Below are positions 7,124-15,002 of a stretch of DNA of 37,620 nt, in pieces; the stretch's first letter is position 1; every line of letters begins with the position of its first letter. Under the pieces are notes generated by a model that ran no database searches, had not been told where the DNA came from, and saw nothing but the letters and a program-made list of their open reading frames with translations. The position numbers and the translations under genes were made by a program. This stretch comes from Intrasporangium chromatireducens Q5-1 (GTDB taxonomy: Bacteria; Actinomycetota; Actinomycetes; Actinomycetales; Dermatophilaceae), in assembly GCF_000576575.1 (NCBI RefSeq), contig NZ_AWQS01000018.1, positions 1 through 37,620 on the forward strand. The letters are read 5' to 3'.

Positions 7124-8933
7124 GTCTCGCGGGCCCTGGCTGCCCGACCTCGAGCGGTGGCGGCCCGTCGTCGAGCTCCTCGAATGGGAGCGACGCCCCG
7201 ACGCGGTGTATGAGCCGAGCGGGCTGCGCGGCACCTGGCTGCCCGGTGGCAGGCTGAATGCCGCCACGACGTGCGTCGACCGGCATGCCGCCGTGTACGG
7301 CTCCTCCGTGGCCATCTCCTGGGAGGGCGAGCCGGGAGACGTCCGTCAGCTGACCTATGCCGAGCTGTCCGTCGAGGTGAGCTCGCTCGCGGCTGCCCTC
7401 GAGGGGCTGGGCGTGGGCCCCGGGGACGTTGTCGCCCTCCACCTGGGCCTGCTGCCCGAGACCGTCATCGCGATGCTCGCCTGCGCCCGGATCGGTGCCG
7501 TGCATGCGATGGTCCCGACCCCGCTGCCCACCGAGGCGCTCGCCGATCGACTGGCCGCGTTGTCGCCCAAGGTGCTGTTCACCCAGGACGGCGCCTGGCG
7601 GCGGGGCACGGTGCTGCCACTCAAGGTTCGCGCGGACGAGGCCGTCAGTGCCGCGAGCGCGGTGGAGCACACGATCGTGGTGCGCCGCACCGGGATCGAC
7701 ATCGCCTGGTACGAGGGTGACTGCTGGTACCACGACCTCCTTGGCCCCCGGTCCCTCGAGCCGCCACACGACGCGCCCGCTCTGGCGAGCGAGCACCCCC
7801 TCCTGCTCGTCAACCTGGCCCACCGCCGCGGTCGGCCCGTCGTCGTGACGCACGGGACCGGTCCGTTGCTCCTCGCGGCGGCCGCGCTCCACGAGGGTGG
7901 CCTGGGCGACGGCGACCGCACCTGGTGCGCGGGGGACCCCTCGTGGCTCGCCGTCCAGACGCACGGGATCTACGGGCCACTCTCACAGGGCGGGACCATC
8001 GTCCTCTACGAGGGCACGCTCGACGTGCCGACGCACGCCCGGGCCTGGGAGATCATCGGCCGCCACGAGGTGACGACCCTGCTCACGACCCCGTCGGTGC
8101 TCCGCATGATGCAGGCCTGGTCCGTGAGCCTGGAGCCGCTCCCGCCCACCCCCACGTTGCGTCGGGTCGTCACCTTCGGCGAGCCCGGCGGCCCGGCGTT
8201 GCAGGAGTGGGTGTCGCAGAGCCTGGGCGAGGGCGAGCTGGCCGCCGCCGACGGCTGGGGCCAGGTCGAGCTGTGCGGCATCGTCCACGTGCACGATGGC
8301 CTCGACGGGGCAGCAGTGCCTGATGCGGGACTGTGCGTCGTCGACGCGGAGGGGCGGCCCGTCGCCGACGGCGATCCCGGGGAGCTGGTGCTCACCAGGG
8401 CCTGGCCCTCGATGGTCGCCGAGTCGGGCACCGCCCCGGCCGCGACGGACGTGCACTGGACCACCTTCCCCGGCTGGTACTGGACCGGCGACCGGGTGCG
8501 CGTCGGCGACGCCGGACACCTCGAGTTCCTCGGCCGGACCGACGAGGTGCTCTCCCTCTCCGGGCAGCTCGTCTCGATCACGGAGGTCACCGAGCAGCTG
8601 CTCGACCACCCCTTCGTGCACCGTGCCGATGTCGTGGAGCGCCGGGACCAGCAAGGCGGCCGCTACCTCGCAGCGGCGGTGGTCCTGGACGACGAACGGC
8701 GCACCGCGGATGTCGAGTCCCTCGCCCATGAGGTATTGGAGTCGGTCCGCGAGACCCTCGGCGGTGTCGCCCGACCGAGGATGCTCGTCGTCCTGGACCG
8801 CTTCGGGGACGAGATCGGGCGCGAGGAGCGGCGACGCGTCCTGGCCAGCCTGCCCTTCGCGGACACTCCCGAGCCGAAGCACGTCACGTGGGACCAGGTC
8901 CTCGCCGCCTCCCGCAACCTCCCCATGGCCTGA
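7116..8933 (+). CDS. Acetyl-CoA synthetase-like protein lacking catalytic motifs (putative pseudoenzyme)
   Basis: This 605-aa protein belongs to the Acs/PrpE branch. The N-terminal WLPGGRLNAATTCVDRHA matches the Acs N-domain, and ITWEGEPGD-like, TFGEPGGP, DGWGQVELCG, YWTGDRVR and FLGRTDEVLSLSGQ align with Acs motifs. However, the A3 ATP loop (normally YTSGSTGxPKG) reads NLAHRRGRPVVV at residues 233-244, and the C-terminal lysine motif (normally RSGKIMRR) reads DRFGDEIGREERRR at 561-574. The frame is open throughout and neither other frame restores the motif, so this is not a simple frameshift. The ATG lies within the last codons of the IclR gene (8-nt overlap), so they are translationally coupled. 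It may be a ligand-sensing or regulatory partner, or decaying; ordinary Acs activity looks unlikely. Confidence 0.8.
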   Translation: MPESRGPWLPDLERWRPVVELLEWERRPDAVYEPSGLRGTWLPGGRLNAATTCVDRHAAVYGSSVAISWEGEPGDVRQLTYAELSVEVSSLAAALEGLGVGPGDVVALHLGLLPETVIAMLACARIGAVHAMVPTPLPTEALADRLAALSPKVLFTQDGAWRRGTVLPLKVRADEAVSAASAVEHTIVVRRTGIDIAWYEGDCWYHDLLGPRSLEPPHDAPALASEHPLLLVNLAHRRGRPVVVTHGTGPLLLAAAALHEGGLGDGDRTWCAGDPSWLAVQTHGIYGPLSQGGTIVLYEGTLDVPTHARAWEIIGRHEVTTLLTTPSVLRMMQAWSVSLEPLPPTPTLRRVVTFGEPGGPALQEWVSQSLGEGELAAADGWGQVELCGIVHVHDGLDGAAVPDAGLCVVDAEGRPVADGDPGELVLTRAWPSMVAESGTAPAATDVHWTTFPGWYWTGDRVRVGDAGHLEFLGRTDEVLSLSGQLVSITEVTEQLLDHPFVHRADVVERRDQQGGRYLAAAVVLDDERRTADVESLAHEVLESVRETLGGVARPRMLVVLDRFGDEIGREERRRVLASLPFADTPEPKHVTWDQVLAASRNLPMA

Positions 8934-8943
8934 CCGGGTCAGG

Positions 8944-8961
8944 GCCGGCTGGAACGCCGGC
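8944..8961 (+). terminator. Possible hairpin terminator after the IclR/Acs-like pair
   Basis: GCCGGC, loop TGGAAC, GCCGGC lies 11 nt after the stop codon and is preceded by a second imperfect stem around the stop. There is no U-tract, as is common in high-GC actinomycetes. Confidence 0.4.
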
Positions 8962-8983
8962 GCGGTCATCCTCGCCGCGCTCC

Positions 8984-8989
8984 TAGACT
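8984..8989 (+). promoter_or_regulatory. -10 element (TAGACT) placing the argS transcript start at its ATG
   Basis: TAGACT fits the actinobacterial TANNNT -10 box and ends 7 nt before the argS ATG at 8997. There is no Shine-Dalgarno sequence in between, which is the arrangement of a leaderless mRNA. No convincing -35 is visible. Confidence 0.5.
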
Positions 8990-8996
8990 GACCCGC

Positions 8997-10757
8997 ATGG
9001 TCTCCCCGCTCGTCGCGCTCACCCCGAAGGTCCAGTCCGCGATCGCCGCCGTCCTCGGCGACGACTTCCGCGAGGTGGACCCGGTGCTGCGTCCGTCGCA
9101 GTTCGCGGACGTGCAGGTCAACGCGGCGCTCGCCCTCGCCAAGAGGGTCGGGATGCCGCCGCGCGACCTCGCGACGAAGATCGTCGACGCGCTCGAGCTC
9201 GACGGGGTGTGCGACAAGGTCGAGGTGAGCGGGCCGGGCTTCATCAACCTCACCTACAGCAACGACTGGATCGCCTCGCTCCTCGGCGAGGTCGACACCG
9301 ACTCGCGCCTCGGCGTGCCGGTGCAGGAGCGGGAGAACATCCCGATCGACTACTCGGCGCCCAACGTGGCCAAGGAGATGCACGTCGGCCACCTCCGGAC
9401 GACGATCGTTGGCGACTCGCTGGCCCGGACACTCGAGCACCTCGGGCACCACGTCATCCGGCAGAACCACATCGGTGACTGGGGCACCCCCTTCGGCATG
9501 CTCATCGAGCACCTGCTCGAGGTGGGGGAAGACTCGGAGGAGGCCGGGCTGCTCCTCACCGACCCGAACGCGTTCTACCAGGCCGCGCGGGTCAAGTTCG
9601 ACACCGCGGAGAAGGCCGAGCCGGGCGGCAGTGCAGGCGACTTCGACGTGCGGGCTCGGGCGCGGGTCGTCAAGCTGCAGGGTGGGGACGAGGCGACCCT
9701 CGCGCACTGGCAGCGGCTCGTCGACCTGTCGAAGGCCTACTTCAACAAGGTCTACTCCACGCTCGGGGTCACCCTCACCGACGAGGACCTCGCCGGCGAG
9801 TCGATGTACAACGACGAGCTGGGCAAGGTCTGCGACGAGCTCGAGGCCAAGGGGATCGCCACCGTCTCCGACGGCGCGCTCTGCGTCTTCCTCGACGGCT
9901 ACACCGGCCGCGAGGGCAAGCCGGTGCCGCTCATCATCCGCAAGTCCGACGGCGGATACGGCTACGCCACAACGGATCTCGCGACGATCAAGTATCGCGT
10001 CGGCGAGCTGCACGCCCACCGCGTGCTCTACGTCATCGGCGCACCCCAGGCGCTGCACCTCAACATGGTGTGGGACACCGCCCGCAAGGCCGGCTGGCTG
10101 CCCGCCGACGTCACGCCGGTGCACATCCAGATCGGCAACGTGCTCGGCGAGGACCGCAAGATCCTCAAGACCCGGTCCGGCAAGCCGCTGCGGCTGATGA
10201 TGCTGCTCGACGAGGCCGTCGAGAAGGCCCAGAGCGTCATCGACGAGGCTCGCCCCGACCTCGATGCCGAGACCCGCGCGACGATCGCCCGCCAGATCGG
10301 CATCGGTGCGGTCAAGTACGCGGACCTGTCCGTCGCCCATGACAGCGAGTACGTCTTCGACCTCGAGCGGATGGTCTCGCTCACCGGCAACACGGGTCCC
10401 TACCTGCAGTACGTCGGCGCCCGGGTCCGCTCGATCTTCCGGCAGGTCGGGCTCGAGCCGGCCGCGCAGCACGCGCCGGTCGTGCTGACGGAGGAGCACG
10501 AGCGCGATCTCGCCAAGCGGCTGCTCGACTTCGCCGACGTCGTCGTCGCCGTCGGGGCGGAGTACGAGCCGCACCGGCTCTGCGGCTACCTCTTCGAGTT
10601 GGCGCAGTCGTTCTCGGCGTTCTACGAGAACTGCCCGGTGCTCAAGGCCGAGACCGACGAGGTCAAGGAGTCACGCCTGACCCTGAGCGCCCTGGTGCTG
10701 CGCACCATGGTCACCGGGCTCAGCCTGCTCGGCATCGAGGCGCCCGAGCGCATGTGA
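8997..10757 (+). CDS. argS: Arginyl-tRNA synthetase
   Basis: This 586-aa class I enzyme charges tRNA-Arg. The N-terminal Add-1 domain spans about residues 5-100. The HIGH-type signature is in SAPNVAKEMHVGHLRTT (about 119-135) and the KMSKS-like loop is degenerate as usual for ArgRS (GEDRKILKTRSG). The C-terminal anticodon-binding DALR domain contains YLFELAQSFSAFYENCPVL and ends with LSLLGIEAPERM, the conserved ArgRS terminus. Length is normal. It is a housekeeping gene set between accessory operons, with its own -10 box and a strong terminator. Confidence 0.97.
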   Translation: MVSPLVALTPKVQSAIAAVLGDDFREVDPVLRPSQFADVQVNAALALAKRVGMPPRDLATKIVDALELDGVCDKVEVSGPGFINLTYSNDWIASLLGEVDTDSRLGVPVQERENIPIDYSAPNVAKEMHVGHLRTTIVGDSLARTLEHLGHHVIRQNHIGDWGTPFGMLIEHLLEVGEDSEEAGLLLTDPNAFYQAARVKFDTAEKAEPGGSAGDFDVRARARVVKLQGGDEATLAHWQRLVDLSKAYFNKVYSTLGVTLTDEDLAGESMYNDELGKVCDELEAKGIATVSDGALCVFLDGYTGREGKPVPLIIRKSDGGYGYATTDLATIKYRVGELHAHRVLYVIGAPQALHLNMVWDTARKAGWLPADVTPVHIQIGNVLGEDRKILKTRSGKPLRLMMLLDEAVEKAQSVIDEARPDLDAETRATIARQIGIGAVKYADLSVAHDSEYVFDLERMVSLTGNTGPYLQYVGARVRSIFRQVGLEPAAQHAPVVLTEEHERDLAKRLLDFADVVVAVGAEYEPHRLCGYLFELAQSFSAFYENCPVLKAETDEVKESRLTLSALVLRTMVTGLSLLGIEAPERM

Positions 10758-10759
10758 GC

Positions 10760-10798
10760 GTGGAGGATCACGCACGCCAGGGCGTGCCGATCCTCCAC
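10760..10798 (+). terminator. Strong terminator hairpin of argS
   Basis: A perfect 10-bp outer stem (GTGGAGGATC / GATCCTCCAC) encloses a second 6-bp stem (GCACGC / GCGTGC) with loop CAGG, forming a nearly continuous rod 3 nt after the argS stop. There is no U-tract; it probably acts in both directions since the next gene converges on it. Confidence 0.75.
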
Positions 10799-10826
10799 CC
10801 GCCATGCCGGTGCTCCACCCCATGCC

Positions 10827-10836
10827 GTATGCCGCT
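10827..10836 (+). repeat. Decamer GTATGCCGCT, copy 3 (intergenic)
   Basis: Exact copy in the convergent gap between argS and the FMN-binding protein gene, 29 nt past the terminator hairpin. Confidence 0.8.
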
Positions 10837-10869
10837 CAGTCCGGGCGGTCGTTCGGCTGACCCCGGGCG

Positions 10870-11379
10870 TCAGGCGAGGTGGGCGGCGTCGATCGCGGCC
10901 TGCAGGCTCTGTTGGTAAGCCTCGCTCGTGTAGGTCGCCCCGCTGACCACATCGATGTGCGCCGACTGCGCGGCCAGCGCCTCCTGTCGCAGGACCGGCG
11001 CCGCGTCAGCGCTGATCGCGACCGAGCGGCCGGAGCTGTCGGTCAGGTGGAGCGGCACGACGTTGGTGATGTGCTTGCCCGAGTAGATGACCCGCACCTG
11101 GACGGCCCCGTACTGGGTGTCGACGGCGGGTCCGTCGACGGAGCCGGAGCGGGGCGCCGCGGACTTCGTCCCGCCCTGGTGGGCCGGGCGCTTCCCCTTC
11201 GCGGTCGTCCTGCCGGTCGGGCCCGACGTTGTCGGTCCCGGCTGTGCCGGGCCGCTCTGCGTGGTCCCCGCCTGTGGGCCCAGCGCCACCGTCGGCGCGG
11301 GATGCAGCCCGCTGACCCAAGCCGCGCCGATCGCGGCCGAGCCGGCCAGGGCCATGGCGGCCGTCGTCGCTCTCCTCAC
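10870..11379 (-). CDS. Secreted FMN-binding domain protein
   Basis: This 169-aa protein has an N-terminal signal/anchor (VRRATTAAMALAGSAAIGAAWVSG), a Pro/Gly/Thr-rich linker of about 55 residues, and a C-terminal FMN_bind domain as in NqrC/RnfG. The segment VVSGATYTS supplies the S/T-G-A-T motif where FMN is covalently attached to a threonine in this family. It is predicted outside the membrane. The GTG start (11377-11379) overlaps the stop of the ferric-reductase-like gene as GTGA, so it is the second gene of a two-gene operon and probably the electron acceptor or relay of that membrane protein. The frame continues upstream, but that part only shadows the reductase. Confidence 0.85.
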   Translation of the reverse strand: MRRATTAAMALAGSAAIGAAWVSGLHPAPTVALGPQAGTTQSGPAQPGPTTSGPTGRTTAKGKRPAHQGGTKSAAPRSGSVDGPAVDTQYGAVQVRVIYSGKHITNVVPLHLTDSSGRSVAISADAAPVLRQEALAAQSAHIDVVSGATYTSEAYQQSLQAAIDAAHLA

Positions 11380-12866
11380 CAGCTGAACCTCTCGTCGTGG
11401 ATGTGGTCGGTCGGGATGCCGGCCTCGTGCAGGCTGCTGCGGACCAGCCGCATCCACCCGTTGGGGCCGCAGAGGTAGGCCTCGTGCTCGGCGACGTCGG
11501 GTATGGAGGCCCGCAGGCGGGCCACGTCACCGGCCCGTCCGGAGGGGGTCTCGCCGGGGGCGGCCGCGGGGAGCCAGGAGCCGTGCACCGGCGGGCCGAC
11601 GAGCAGGTGCAGGCGGTGGCCGTGGCGCGAGACGAGGTGCTCGATCTCGCTGCGGAAGGTCAGCTGCGACTCGTGGTCCGCGCGGTAGATGACCGTGATG
11701 TCGCCCGGGCGCACGTCCCGCTGCCGCACGAGCTCCTCGAGCAGCGCCCGGACCGGGGTGATGCCGATGCCGGCGGCGAGGAGCAGGACCTTGGCCCGGG
11801 TCCGGCTCTCCGTCGTGAAGGCGCCGTAGGGTCCCTCGACAAGGATGGGTGTGCCGGCCCGGATCGCGCGCAGCTCACGGGAGTGGTCGCCGAGGTCACG
11901 CACGGTCAGGCGCAGGTGCCGTCCGTCCGGTGCCTTGGACAGCGACCAGGGGTGGGCCGCGAACAGCAGCCGCGGCGTCGCGAACCGCCAGGAGAAGTAC
12001 TGCCCAGCGCGCACCGGCAGCCGGTCGAGGTGGCGGCCCCGGACCCACACCGACCAGACGCCTGCACCCTGGGGGACGACCCGGGACACGCGCAGCCGGT
12101 GGTAGGCGCTGCGACGGATCGGCAGGAGGATGCGCCACCACAGGATGCTCGCGGCGACGACGACGTAGAGGGTGATCCACCAGGCCTGGACCCAGGTGGA
12201 GCGGGTGAAGTCGGAACCCATCGAGAACTGATGGGGGATGGAGAGGGCGACAGCGGCATACACGCTGAGGTGCACGACGTGCCACCACTCGTAGGACAGC
12301 TTGCGGCGGGCGATGCTGACGGAGGTGACGGCGACGATGCACAGCAGCACGGTCGCGACCGCGGCGAAGAGCAGGTCGTCACCGCCCGTGACGAGCTGGA
12401 AGGACTCGATGAAGGGCCCGGTGAAGGGGCCGAGGTGGTCACGGATCGCGTAGCCGAAGACCAGCGTGAGCACATGGACGAGGACGAGGGGCACGGTGAC
12501 CCGGCCGAGCACGCGGTGCGCCTTGAGGGCGCGGTCCATGCCGTAGACCCGGTCCACCCACGGAATGCGGGCCGCCAGGAGCATCTCGATGAGCAGCAGG
12601 TCCATGGCGACGAGTCCGGTCACCCGCGAGACGGCCACGAGGATCGTGCCGGCGTTGCCGCTGGCCAGGTCGTGGCTGCCCCCGCCGGCGAGGTACTCGA
12701 CGACGATCACCACGAGGCTGAGCAGCGCGAGGACCTCGAGGACGTCCCCAGCGCGCGCCCGCCAGTCGCGGAAGCGGGCCCCACTGCGGAGGGAGGCCCG
12801 GGTGGGGTCGGCGGGTCGTCCACGCCGGAGCTGGGTCGGTGACAGAGTGTTGCTCACGGGCACCAT
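11376..12866 (-). CDS. Ferric reductase-like transmembrane flavocytochrome
   Basis: This 496-aa membrane oxidoreductase would pass electrons from cytosolic NAD(P)H through FAD and heme across the membrane. The N-terminal half (about 40-250) has six or so hydrophobic segments with paired histidines (KAHRVLGR, VLVHVLTL, EWWHVVHLSVY) typical of ferric-reductase heme ligands. The C-terminal half has an FAD-binding segment (HPWSLSKAP), an NAD-binding segment (LLLAAGIGITPVRALLEEL) and YLCGPNGWM near the end. The start chosen is ATG at 12866, close to the divergent response regulator. Together with the FMN-binding protein it may reduce extracytoplasmic flavin, metals or methionine-sulfoxide-type acceptors; the acceptor is unknown. 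Confidence 0.88.
   Translation of the reverse strand: MVPVSNTLSPTQLRRGRPADPTRASLRSGARFRDWRARAGDVLEVLALLSLVVIVVEYLAGGGSHDLASGNAGTILVAVSRVTGLVAMDLLLIEMLLAARIPWVDRVYGMDRALKAHRVLGRVTVPLVLVHVLTLVFGYAIRDHLGPFTGPFIESFQLVTGGDDLLFAAVATVLLCIVAVTSVSIARRKLSYEWWHVVHLSVYAAVALSIPHQFSMGSDFTRSTWVQAWWITLYVVVAASILWWRILLPIRRSAYHRLRVSRVVPQGAGVWSVWVRGRHLDRLPVRAGQYFSWRFATPRLLFAAHPWSLSKAPDGRHLRLTVRDLGDHSRELRAIRAGTPILVEGPYGAFTTESRTRAKVLLLAAGIGITPVRALLEELVRQRDVRPGDITVIYRADHESQLTFRSEIEHLVSRHGHRLHLLVGPPVHGSWLPAAAPGETPSGRAGDVARLRASIPDVAEHEAYLCGPNGWMRLVRSSLHEAGIPTDHIHDERFSW
12252..12261 (-). repeat. Decamer GTATGCCGCT, copy 4 (coding)
   Basis: Sense-orientation copy in the ferric-reductase-like gene, encoding Tyr-Ala-Ala in VYAAVALS. 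Confidence 0.8.
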
Positions 12867-12891
12867 CGTCGGGAGGGGATCTCAGAGAGTT

Positions 12892-13626
12892 ATGAGACGG
12901 CGAGCAGATCGTGTGTCCGTGACCGACGACGTGACCCAGCAGGCGGCCGAGCAGGTGGCCGCGACGTTGCCGCGGACCCGGCTGCTCCTCGTCGAGGACG
13001 ACGCCGACCTCTCCGCGATGCTGGCGGGTCTGCTCGACGAGGAGGGGTATGCCGTGACGGTGGCCCGCGACGGGCAGGCCGGCCTGCACCAGGGCCTGAC
13101 CGGCGAGTTCGACGTGCTCGTGGTCGACCGGGGGCTGCCCGGGATCGAGGGCGTCGACCTGCTCGGCCGGCTCCGGTCCAAGGGAGTGGCCTCGCCGGCT
13201 CTCGTGCTCACGGCCCGCGGGGCGGTGGCGGACCGGGTCGAAGGGCTCGACGCCGGGGCACAGGACTATGTCGTCAAGCCGTTCGACGTCGACGAGCTGC
13301 TGGCCCGCCTGCGGGCGCTGCTGCGGCCCGTCGGGGCGGGGGCGAGCGAGCTCGCCGTCGGGGGTCGCCGGTTCCTCGTCGGCGAGCACCGCATCGTCGA
13401 CGGGGAGGGCGAGGTGCTGCTCTCCCGGCGGGAGGCCCTCCTGCTCGAGGTGCTCGCCCGGCACCCCACCCGTGTGTTCACCCGGGACGAGCTGCTCGAC
13501 CGGGTCTTCGACCACGCCGAGACGGCGGGAGCGGTGGACACGTACGTCTACTACCTGCGCCGCAAGCTGGGGAGGGACGTCGTGGATACAGTCCACGGCG
13601 TCGGCTACCGGTTGGGCGCCTCGTGA
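12892..13626 (+). CDS. OmpR/PhoB-family response regulator
   Basis: This 244-aa DNA-binding regulator has a receiver domain with acidic pair EDD (LLLVEDDADL), phospho-acceptor Asp79 in VVDRGLPG, Thr in LTARG and Lys in VKPFD. A winged-helix DNA-binding domain follows (LSRREALLLEVL ... VDTYVYYLRRKLG ... TVHGVGYRLG). The start is uncertain: ATG 12892 is used, but GTG 12913 or 12919 would give a more usual length, and no candidate has a strong ribosome site. The divergent ferric-reductase start is only about 25-50 nt away, so promoters overlap and the regulator probably controls that pair. Its stop overlaps the kinase start. Confidence 0.9.
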   Translation: MRRRADRVSVTDDVTQQAAEQVAATLPRTRLLLVEDDADLSAMLAGLLDEEGYAVTVARDGQAGLHQGLTGEFDVLVVDRGLPGIEGVDLLGRLRSKGVASPALVLTARGAVADRVEGLDAGAQDYVVKPFDVDELLARLRALLRPVGAGASELAVGGRRFLVGEHRIVDGEGEVLLSRREALLLEVLARHPTRVFTRDELLDRVFDHAETAGAVDTYVYYLRRKLGRDVVDTVHGVGYRLGAS

Positions 13627-14897
13627 GGGGTCGGCGCACGGTCGCGGACGTCGACGACTCCGTCGCGCGGGCCGCCCGCTCCATCGGGCTGCAGGTCGGC
13701 CTGTCCACCGCCGTCATCGTCGTGCTCGCCATCGTCGCCGCGGCGTTCGTCTTCGACCGTCAGCAGCTCGGTGAGATCACCAGTCGGATCCAGACCGCGG
13801 CCCTCACCGCGGACGACGTCGTCGACGCACCGCCCGGGGTGTGGCTCGTGGCCGTGCGGGACGGCACCCCTGAAGCGGGCCGGTCCACGCCGGCCACTCT
13901 CGTCACCGCCGCGCTTCGGGCCGCGCAGGGTCCGGACGGCGAGACGACGCTGCGCTCGGGACGGGGCTATCCGGCCTGGGTGGCCCATCGCGGTCCCGCG
14001 ACCTACGTGGCGATCTACGACCTGACCTTGCACCAGGACGAGGAGCTGCGCCTCATCTGGTCGACGGCCATCGCGGGAGGGGCGGGGATCCTGCTGGCGG
14101 CGCTCACCGGCTGGGTCGCCGGCCGGCGCGCGGTCCGGCCGATGGCCGAGGCGCTCGAGCTGCAGCGCCAGTTCGTGGCTGACGCCAGCCATGAGCTGCG
14201 CACGCCCCTCGCCGTGGTGAGCACCCGGGCCCAGCTGCTCCGACGGCGACTCGGCACGGCCGCGACCGCCGAGCAGCGCGCCGAGGCGGACCAGCTCGTC
14301 CAGGACACGAGGGCGATGGGTGATGTCGTCGCCGACCTGCTCCTGTCCGCCCAGCTCGAGGCGAGCGAGGCCCCGGCCGACGTGGTCGGGTTGCGCGCGC
14401 TCGTGGCCGAGGTCGTCGCGTCCCTCCAGCCGTATGCCGCTGGGTTCGGCGTCCGTCTCGTCGCGGCCCCCGTGGTCGGCGAGGCTCCGGACGCAGAGCC
14501 GGGGGGCGCAGGGCCGGCGGGCGCGGATGGGGACGGTGCCGACCGGGAGGTCGTCGTGCGCGGGGTCGCGACCGGCCTGCGAAGGGCCGTCGTCGCCCTC
14601 GTCGACAACGCCATCTCGCACTCGCCGCCGGACTCCGAGGTCGCCGTGGTCGTCTCCCGGCACGGTCCCTCCGCGCGGGTGGACGTCGTCGACCACGGGC
14701 CGGGCGTCGACCCACGGGACGTCGACCGGCTCACCCGGCGCTTCGCCCGGTCCGGCGGTGACGGGAGCCGGCGCCGCGTCGGCCTCGGCCTCGCGCTCGT
14801 CACGCAGGTGGTGCGCTCGCACGGGGGCCGGCTCGAGGTGGACCGGACGGCCGGTGGCGGCGCCACCTTCTCGATCGTCCTGCCGGCCGCCGACTGA
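13623..14897 (+). CDS. Membrane sensor histidine kinase
   Basis: This 424-aa kinase is the partner of the preceding regulator; its GTG start overlaps the regulator stop as GTGA. It has a membrane segment at about 21-43, a short extracytoplasmic region to about 140, and a second membrane segment at about 142-164. The H-box is DASHELRTPLAVV with His190, the N-box VVALVDNAISHS, G1 VVDHGPGVD, the F-box RRFARSG and G2 VGLGLALV. A Gly/Ala/Asp-rich insertion lies before the ATPase core (about 285-315). The small outer domain could sense redox or an envelope signal relevant to the neighbouring flavocytochrome; this is inference. Confidence 0.93.
   Translation: MRGRRTVADVDDSVARAARSIGLQVGLSTAVIVVLAIVAAAFVFDRQQLGEITSRIQTAALTADDVVDAPPGVWLVAVRDGTPEAGRSTPATLVTAALRAAQGPDGETTLRSGRGYPAWVAHRGPATYVAIYDLTLHQDEELRLIWSTAIAGGAGILLAALTGWVAGRRAVRPMAEALELQRQFVADASHELRTPLAVVSTRAQLLRRRLGTAATAEQRAEADQLVQDTRAMGDVVADLLLSAQLEASEAPADVVGLRALVAEVVASLQPYAAGFGVRLVAAPVVGEAPDAEPGGAGPAGADGDGADREVVVRGVATGLRRAVVALVDNAISHSPPDSEVAVVVSRHGPSARVDVVDHGPGVDPRDVDRLTRRFARSGGDGSRRRVGLGLALVTQVVRSHGGRLEVDRTAGGGATFSIVLPAAD
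14432..14441 (+). repeat. Decamer GTATGCCGCT, copy 5 (coding)
   Basis: Sense-orientation copy in the histidine kinase gene, encoding Tyr-Ala-Ala in QPYAAGF. Confidence 0.8.
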
Positions 14898-14941
14898 CGC
14901 AGGGCGTCGAGCGTGAGGGGCGGAGCCCGCGGGGCGAGCTG

Positions 14942-14951
14942 AGCGGCATAC
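14942..14951 (-). repeat. Decamer GTATGCCGCT, copy 6 (intergenic)
   Basis: Minus-strand copy in the 105-nt convergent gap between the kinase and the acyl-CoA dehydrogenase gene. It is followed (minus strand) by CAGCTCGCCCCGCGGGCTCCGCCC in two parts, CAGCTCG and GGGCTCCGCCC, elements shared with the copy at 5344. Confidence 0.8.
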
Positions 14952-14969
14952 GCCCTGGGGTGCCTGCCC

Positions 14970-15002
14970 CGCGCCGACGCGGCGGTCACGCGCCGACGCG
15001 GC
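14970..15002. repeat. 14-bp direct repeat at a gene end
   Basis: CGCGCCGACGCGGC occurs at 14970-14983 and again at 14989-15002, just before the acyl-CoA dehydrogenase stop codon in a convergent gap. Each unit is partly self-complementary (CGCG...CGCG). It may be a terminator remnant. Confidence 0.5.

Noticed and set aside
7800-7860. A frameshift as cause of the missing ATP loop in the Acs-like protein
   Set aside because: I read the other two frames of this stretch and neither yields a TSGTTG-type motif; the main frame is open and conserved on both sides.
7983-10574. Long open frame of 863 codons on the minus strand opposite the Acs-like gene and argS
   Set aside because: It is antisense to clear genes, has no recognisable motif, and its composition is that of a shadow frame common in high-GC DNA.
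12439-13596. Minus-strand open frame opposite the response regulator
   Set aside because: It shadows the two-component genes and the start of the ferric-reductase gene; no domain seen.
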